This document shows positions 5,653-8,601 of a stretch of 8,601 bases of DNA, piece after piece. The notes below the pieces were generated by a model, which saw only the letters and a list, made by a program, of their open reading frames with translations, had not been told where the DNA came from and did no database searches. Numbering within the stretch: position 1 is the stretch's first letter; every line of letters begins with the position of its first letter. A program made the translations under genes and the position numbers. Origin of the DNA: Solimonas sp040377605 (GTDB taxonomy: Bacteria > Pseudomonadota > Gammaproteobacteria > Nevskiales > Nevskiaceae); NCBI GenBank assembly GCA_040377605.1, contig JBEIOK010000121.1, positions 1 through 8,601 on the forward strand, written 5' to 3'.

Positions 5653-6601
5653 AGACCGGTCGAGCGTACAGCTTCTTGAGGCGATCCGATGCCGCGCGAT
5701 CCGGCTTCACGTCCTTCAGCGCGTCGATCAGCGCGATCACGGCAGGCCGGTCGTTACATACCGGCAGCATGTCGTTGCCAACCGTCAGCGCCAGGCGAGC
5801 GCGCTCTTCCATGCTGCCGACCACTGCAGCGCCGCCCATCGACAGGTCATCGCAAAAGATCGCGCCCTTGAACTTGAGCCGGGCCCGCAGGATCTCCTGG
5901 ATCCAGCGACGCGACAGCGACGCGGGCGTCTCGTCGACGGCGGTATAGCGCACGTGCGCCATCATCAGAGACTCGATCCCGTCCGCGATCAGCGCCTCGA
6001 ACGGTTGCAGGGCCTGGGGCCACAGGTCCTTCTCGGCACGTCGATCGATCGGCAATTCATGATGAGAGTCGGCAACCACTGCACCGTGTCCCGGAAAATG
6101 CTTGCCGGTTGCGGCTCGGCCGGCGGCATTCAGGCCGGCACGGAACGCACGCGCCAGCTCGACGATGACCTCGCAACGGTCGGAGAACGCGCGATCGCCG
6201 ATCACCGTACTGACCCCGTGATCCACGTCCAGCACCGGGGCAAAGCACAGATCGATGCCATAGGCTGCCAGCTCGCGCCCGATGGTCAGGCCCTGCTGTC
6301 GGGCCTCCTCGACGGCCTTGGCGGCGTCCTCGCAGTGCAACTGCCCGAGCGTGCGCATGGCGGGAATCCGCGAGAAGCCGACGCGAAAGCGCTGCACGCG
6401 ACCGCCTTCATGATCGACCGCCAGCAGCAGACGCGGGCGTGGCAGCGACAGGATGTCGTCGCACAAGGCCTTGAGCTGCTCAGGATCTCGGTAGTTGCGC
6501 GTAAACAGGATGGCGCCACCGACCAGCGGATGGCACAGCAGTTCGCGGTCTTCCGCATTCAGCTCCTGTCCGCCGACGTCGATCATCAGCGGCCCCAGCA
6601 T
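5651..6601 (-). CDS. nagZ: Beta-N-acetylhexosaminidase NagZ
   Basis: A 316-residue glycoside hydrolase family 3 enzyme. NagZ acts in the cytoplasm, removing N-acetylglucosamine from GlcNAc-anhydroMurNAc-peptides during peptidoglycan recycling; in AmpC-carrying bacteria its products induce the beta-lactamase. Seen: start MLGPLMIDVGGQEL, matching E. coli MGPVMLDVEGYEL; HPLVGGAILFTRNY (24-37); DHEGGRVQRFR (63-73); KHFPGHG (167-173); the catalytic-loop Asp178-Ser-His180 in ADSHHELP; and the nucleophile region FCDDLSMGGA (249-258) with Asp251/252. The start ATG 6601 is set by homology; the frame extends 31 codons further into the upstream gene, but that part does not look like NagZ. No signal peptide is present, as expected. 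It starts 13 bp after the YkuD gene, with no clear ribosome site. It is somewhat shorter at the C-terminus than the 341-residue E. coli enzyme, with all catalytic motifs intact. Confidence 0.96.
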   Translation of the reverse strand: MLGPLMIDVGGQELNAEDRELLCHPLVGGAILFTRNYRDPEQLKALCDDILSLPRPRLLLAVDHEGGRVQRFRVGFSRIPAMRTLGQLHCEDAAKAVEEARQQGLTIGRELAAYGIDLCFAPVLDVDHGVSTVIGDRAFSDRCEVIVELARAFRAGLNAAGRAATGKHFPGHGAVVADSHHELPIDRRAEKDLWPQALQPFEALIADGIESLMMAHVRYTAVDETPASLSRRWIQEILRARLKFKGAIFCDDLSMGGAAVVGSMEERARLALTVGNDMLPVCNDRPAVIALIDALKDVKPDRAASDRLKKLYARPV

Positions 6602-6614
6602 CTGCGTCTTGGTT

Positions 6615-7094
6615 CTATTCGTGGAGGTCAACTTCGGTTCCCGTGGGGACAAGATCAAACAACTCGATAACGTCTTGGTTACGCATGCGCACACAACCCT
6701 TGGAGCCGGGCCTTCCCAGCTCGGTCACCGGCGGCGTGCCGTGAATGTAGATATACCGGCGAAAAGTGTCGACGCAGCCAAGGCGATTGCGCCCGCGCTC
6801 GGTGCCGGACAGCCACAGGATGCGGGTCAGGATCCAGTCTCGTCCCGGCTTGTCGCGGTGCGCGGCTTCTGACCACATTTCACCCCAGTGGCGGCGCGCG
6901 CGGAACACCGCACCGGCCGGCGCGTCGGCACCGATCTTGGCGCGCACGATGTGTCGTCCGCGGGGCGTGCAGCCAGAGCCGTTGATTTCGCCGATGCCGT
7001 TGGCACCGGTCGAGACCGGGTAGTCGCGCAGCAGCGCCGTGCCCTGCCACAGGCGCAGACGCTGCTGTGTCAGGTCGATTTCAATCCGCATCAT
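6615..7094 (-). CDS. YkuD-fold L,D-transpeptidase/L,D-carboxypeptidase without signal peptide
   Basis: A 159-residue protein consisting of little more than one YkuD domain. Seen: an N-terminal beta region MRIEIDLTQQRLRLW with YPVSTG (25-30), substrate-strand motif GCTPRGRH (41-48), catalytic His118 in YIHGTP, and SKGCVRM (131-137) with nucleophile Cys134. Most family members have S-H-G-C; here Lys replaces the His. Typical L,D-transpeptidases are exported and crosslink peptidoglycan, but no signal peptide or membrane segment is seen here from any plausible start. Cytoplasmic YkuD enzymes of the ElsL type in Acinetobacter act as L,D-carboxypeptidases that remove D-Ala from recycled tetrapeptides; the adjacent nagZ supports that role, by inference. 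The start is ATG 7094 (AAGGG eight bases upstream) or 7091; a start at 7151 would lie deep in the CYTH gene. It overlaps that gene by 14 bp. Confidence 0.87.
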   Translation of the reverse strand: MMRIEIDLTQQRLRLWQGTALLRDYPVSTGANGIGEINGSGCTPRGRHIVRAKIGADAPAGAVFRARRHWGEMWSEAAHRDKPGRDWILTRILWLSGTERGRNRLGCVDTFRRYIYIHGTPPVTELGRPGSKGCVRMRNQDVIELFDLVPTGTEVDLHE

Positions 7095-7563
7095 GAGCCC
7101 AGCCCTTCCAGGGATGCAGCGCGAGATGATGGTTGTAGTAGCGACGATCATCGGTGAGTTCGCGGCCCAGCCAGTCCGGCTTCACGAACGTCTGATCCAC
7201 CGCGCCAAGTTCGACCTCGGCCACGATCAGCCCGGCGTTATCGTGCAAGAACTCGTCCACTTCCCAGGTCAGACCCTCGTGCTCGATATAGTGCCGGATT
7301 TTCTCCAGACGTCCGACACAGAGCGTCTCGAGGATGCGACGGCAGTCCTCGGCCGGCATGGGGTACTCGTACTCATCGCGCGCGCTACCGATCACCGCCG
7401 CCTTGATGTTGAGTCGCGCCTCGTCGCCTTCCAGGCGAACACGCACCGATGCCCGCCCCCCCTCGCCGGCCAGATATCCCTGGCGCATCTCCAGCGAGCG
7501 CGTGACTTCCTGACGCCAGCGGTCGCCAACCACGAGGAACTTGCGTTCGATTTCCAGGCCCAT
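7081..7563 (-). CDS. Stand-alone CYTH-domain protein (probable triphosphatase)
   Basis: A 160-residue single-domain CYTH protein. The family folds into a tunnel lined with charged residues that binds triphosphates and divalent metal ions; short bacterial members such as the Nitrosomonas europaea enzyme hydrolyse inorganic triphosphate, and others are class IV adenylate cyclases or thiamine triphosphatases. Seen: the signature EIERK (4-8), RQGYL (27-31), SVRVRLEGDEARLNIK (39-54), EKIRHYIEHEGLTWEVDEF (87-105), AEVELG (115-120) and the C-terminal RYYNHHLA (141-148). These alternate charged residues on strands as the fold requires. ATG 7563 shares its last-transcribed A with the rlmD stop (TGATG), so the genes are probably translationally coupled; the longer open frame upstream lies inside rlmD. 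No CHAD domain or other fusion is attached. The exact substrate cannot be read from sequence. Confidence 0.9.
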   Translation of the reverse strand: MGLEIERKFLVVGDRWRQEVTRSLEMRQGYLAGEGGRASVRVRLEGDEARLNIKAAVIGSARDEYEYPMPAEDCRRILETLCVGRLEKIRHYIEHEGLTWEVDEFLHDNAGLIVAEVELGAVDQTFVKPDWLGRELTDDRRYYNHHLALHPWKGWAHDAD

Positions 7564-8601
7564 CAGTCGCTCCGCACGAACAGCGCCATGCTTTCGACAT
7601 GACCGGTATGCGGGAACATATCCATCACGCCAACGCGCGTCAGCCGATACCCGTACTCGTGCACCAGGGTACCGGCGTCGCGCGCCAGGGTGCCCGGATG
7701 ACAAGACACATAGACGATGCGTTCGGGCTTGCGCTGCGCCACGGCCGGCAGAATCTCCTTGGCGCCGGCCCGCGGCGGATCGAGCAGCACCTTATCGAAG
7801 GCCGGCTGCAACCAGCCGACATCGGCAGCGGTCTTGAACAGGTCCGCCTTCTCGAAGCGAATAGGGAGTCCGTTGCGCTGCGCGTTGTCCCGTGCGCGCT
7901 CGACCAGGCCCTGCTCACCCTCCGCAGCGATCACCTGCGCACCGCGGCGGGCCAGCGGCAACGAGAAGTTGCCGAGACCGCAGAACAGTTCCAGCACCCG
8001 ATCGCCCGGTGCGAGCGCCAGCCAGTCGAGCGCCTGATTGACCGTCCTCTGACTGATGTTGCCGTTGATCTGGATGAAGTCCGCCGGTTGAAAGCGCAGC
8101 CGCAACTCGGAGCCGTCCGGTGAGTATTCCAGCACGCGGCTGTCGTCACTGACCGGATCGAGCAGGCGGATGCTGTCGAGCCCGCCCGGTTGCAGATAGA
8201 TATCAAACCCTTCACGCGCGCCGAAGGCACGCAGGCGGTCGCAGTCGGCCTCGCTCGGCGTCTCCATCACGCGAAACACCAGCGCCACGCGGTTGGCCGC
8301 GGCCACCTCGACCTGCGGCACGGCGTTGCGGATCGACAGCGATTCCACCACGGCTGCCAGTTCGCGCAGCTTCTCGCCAACGCGAACATCCAGCACCTTG
8401 CAAAGGCTCAGGCCGGCAATCAGGCCGCTTTCACGCTCGCGGAACCCGACCAGCACGCCACCCTTCTTGGGCACGTATTTGACGCCGAGGCGCGCACGTC
8501 GCCGATAGCCCCAGACCGCCTGCGCATCCGCGCCAGTCAGCGGCGCGGCCACGGTCTCGGGCTGCACCTTGCCGATCCGGACCAGCTGATCGAGCAGTTG
8601 C
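7563..8601 (-). CDS. rlmD: 23S rRNA (uracil-5-)-methyltransferase RlmD, 5'-truncated by window edge
   Basis: RlmD (RumA) methylates C5 of the uridine equivalent to U1939 of E. coli 23S rRNA with S-adenosylmethionine. The frame is open to the window end, giving 345 C-terminal residues; against the 433-residue E. coli protein about 90 are missing, which would include the TRAM domain and three of the four iron-sulfur cysteines. Seen (numbered from the window edge): WGYRRRARLGVKYVPK (30-45), the fourth cluster cysteine in SLCKVLD (Cys67), FIQINGNISQ, the AdoMet motif VLELFCGLGNFSLPLA (202-217), DKVLLDPPRAGA, the catalytic cysteine in VYVSCHPGTLARD (codon 7701-7703), and GHVESM with the catalytic Glu. 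SCHP replaces the E. coli SCNP. It is the most upstream gene seen in the minus-strand unit; its promoter lies outside the window. Confidence 0.96.
   Translation of the reverse strand, partial: QLLDQLVRIGKVQPETVAAPLTGADAQAVWGYRRRARLGVKYVPKKGGVLVGFRERESGLIAGLSLCKVLDVRVGEKLRELAAVVESLSIRNAVPQVEVAAANRVALVFRVMETPSEADCDRLRAFGAREGFDIYLQPGGLDSIRLLDPVSDDSRVLEYSPDGSELRLRFQPADFIQINGNISQRTVNQALDWLALAPGDRVLELFCGLGNFSLPLARRGAQVIAAEGEQGLVERARDNAQRNGLPIRFEKADLFKTAADVGWLQPAFDKVLLDPPRAGAKEILPAVAQRKPERIVYVSCHPGTLARDAGTLVHEYGYRLTRVGVMDMFPHTGHVESMALFVRSD

Noticed and set aside
5630..6670. Long plus-strand open frame of 346 codons opposite nagZ
   Set aside because: It is antisense to nagZ, whose motifs are complete. 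The frame is open because of GC-rich codon bias, and its translation is rich in Arg, Gln and His without a recognisable domain.
1..8601. CRISPR array, insertion sequence, tRNA, rRNA or defence system
   Set aside because: No spaced direct repeats, transposase motifs, tRNA-like cloverleaf or rRNA segments were noticed; coding genes fill nearly every base.

Overview
The window is a GC-rich, densely coding chromosomal segment from a bacterium, most likely a gammaproteobacterium. Three things point there: a CsiV-family gene directly after mfd, the group nagZ / mtnP (methylthioinosine phosphorylase type) close to mfd, as I recall for Pseudomonas aeruginosa, and the sequence style of RlmD and NagZ. 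The genus cannot be fixed from this window; a Xanthomonadales/Nevskiales-like lineage is a guess. No rRNA, tRNA, CRISPR, insertion sequence or phage gene was seen. There is no stretch over 300 bases without a gene.

Plus strand (1-3952): the 3' two-thirds of mfd (transcription-repair coupling factor), then csiV (periplasmic peptidoglycan-binding family), an unrecognised lipoprotein that resembles the N-terminal beta domain of some secreted serine proteases, and a phaB-like acetoacetyl-CoA reductase. The genes are spaced 0-20 bp or overlap, so they probably form one transcription unit. Two stop codons run into the next ribosome binding site.

Minus strand (8601 down to 3967): rlmD (23S rRNA m5U methyltransferase, 5' end outside the window), a stand-alone CYTH protein, a YkuD-fold L,D-transpeptidase/carboxypeptidase without a signal peptide, nagZ, hpt-type hypoxanthine phosphoribosyltransferase and mtnP. 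These six are packed with overlaps or gaps of at most 13 bp. After a 34-bp gap comes a small YceK/YidQ-type lipoprotein gene, which meets phaB tail to tail 14 bp apart and is visibly less GC-rich.

Functional reading: the minus-strand unit looks like a recycling operon. NagZ and the probably cytoplasmic YkuD protein would process recovered muropeptides. MtnP would convert methylthioinosine, a polyamine-synthesis by-product, to hypoxanthine, and the translationally coupled phosphoribosyltransferase would turn that into IMP. CsiV and two lipoproteins add cell-envelope functions. Most of this is ordinary core genome. The least explained items are the protease-prodomain-like lipoprotein and the signal-less YkuD enzyme.
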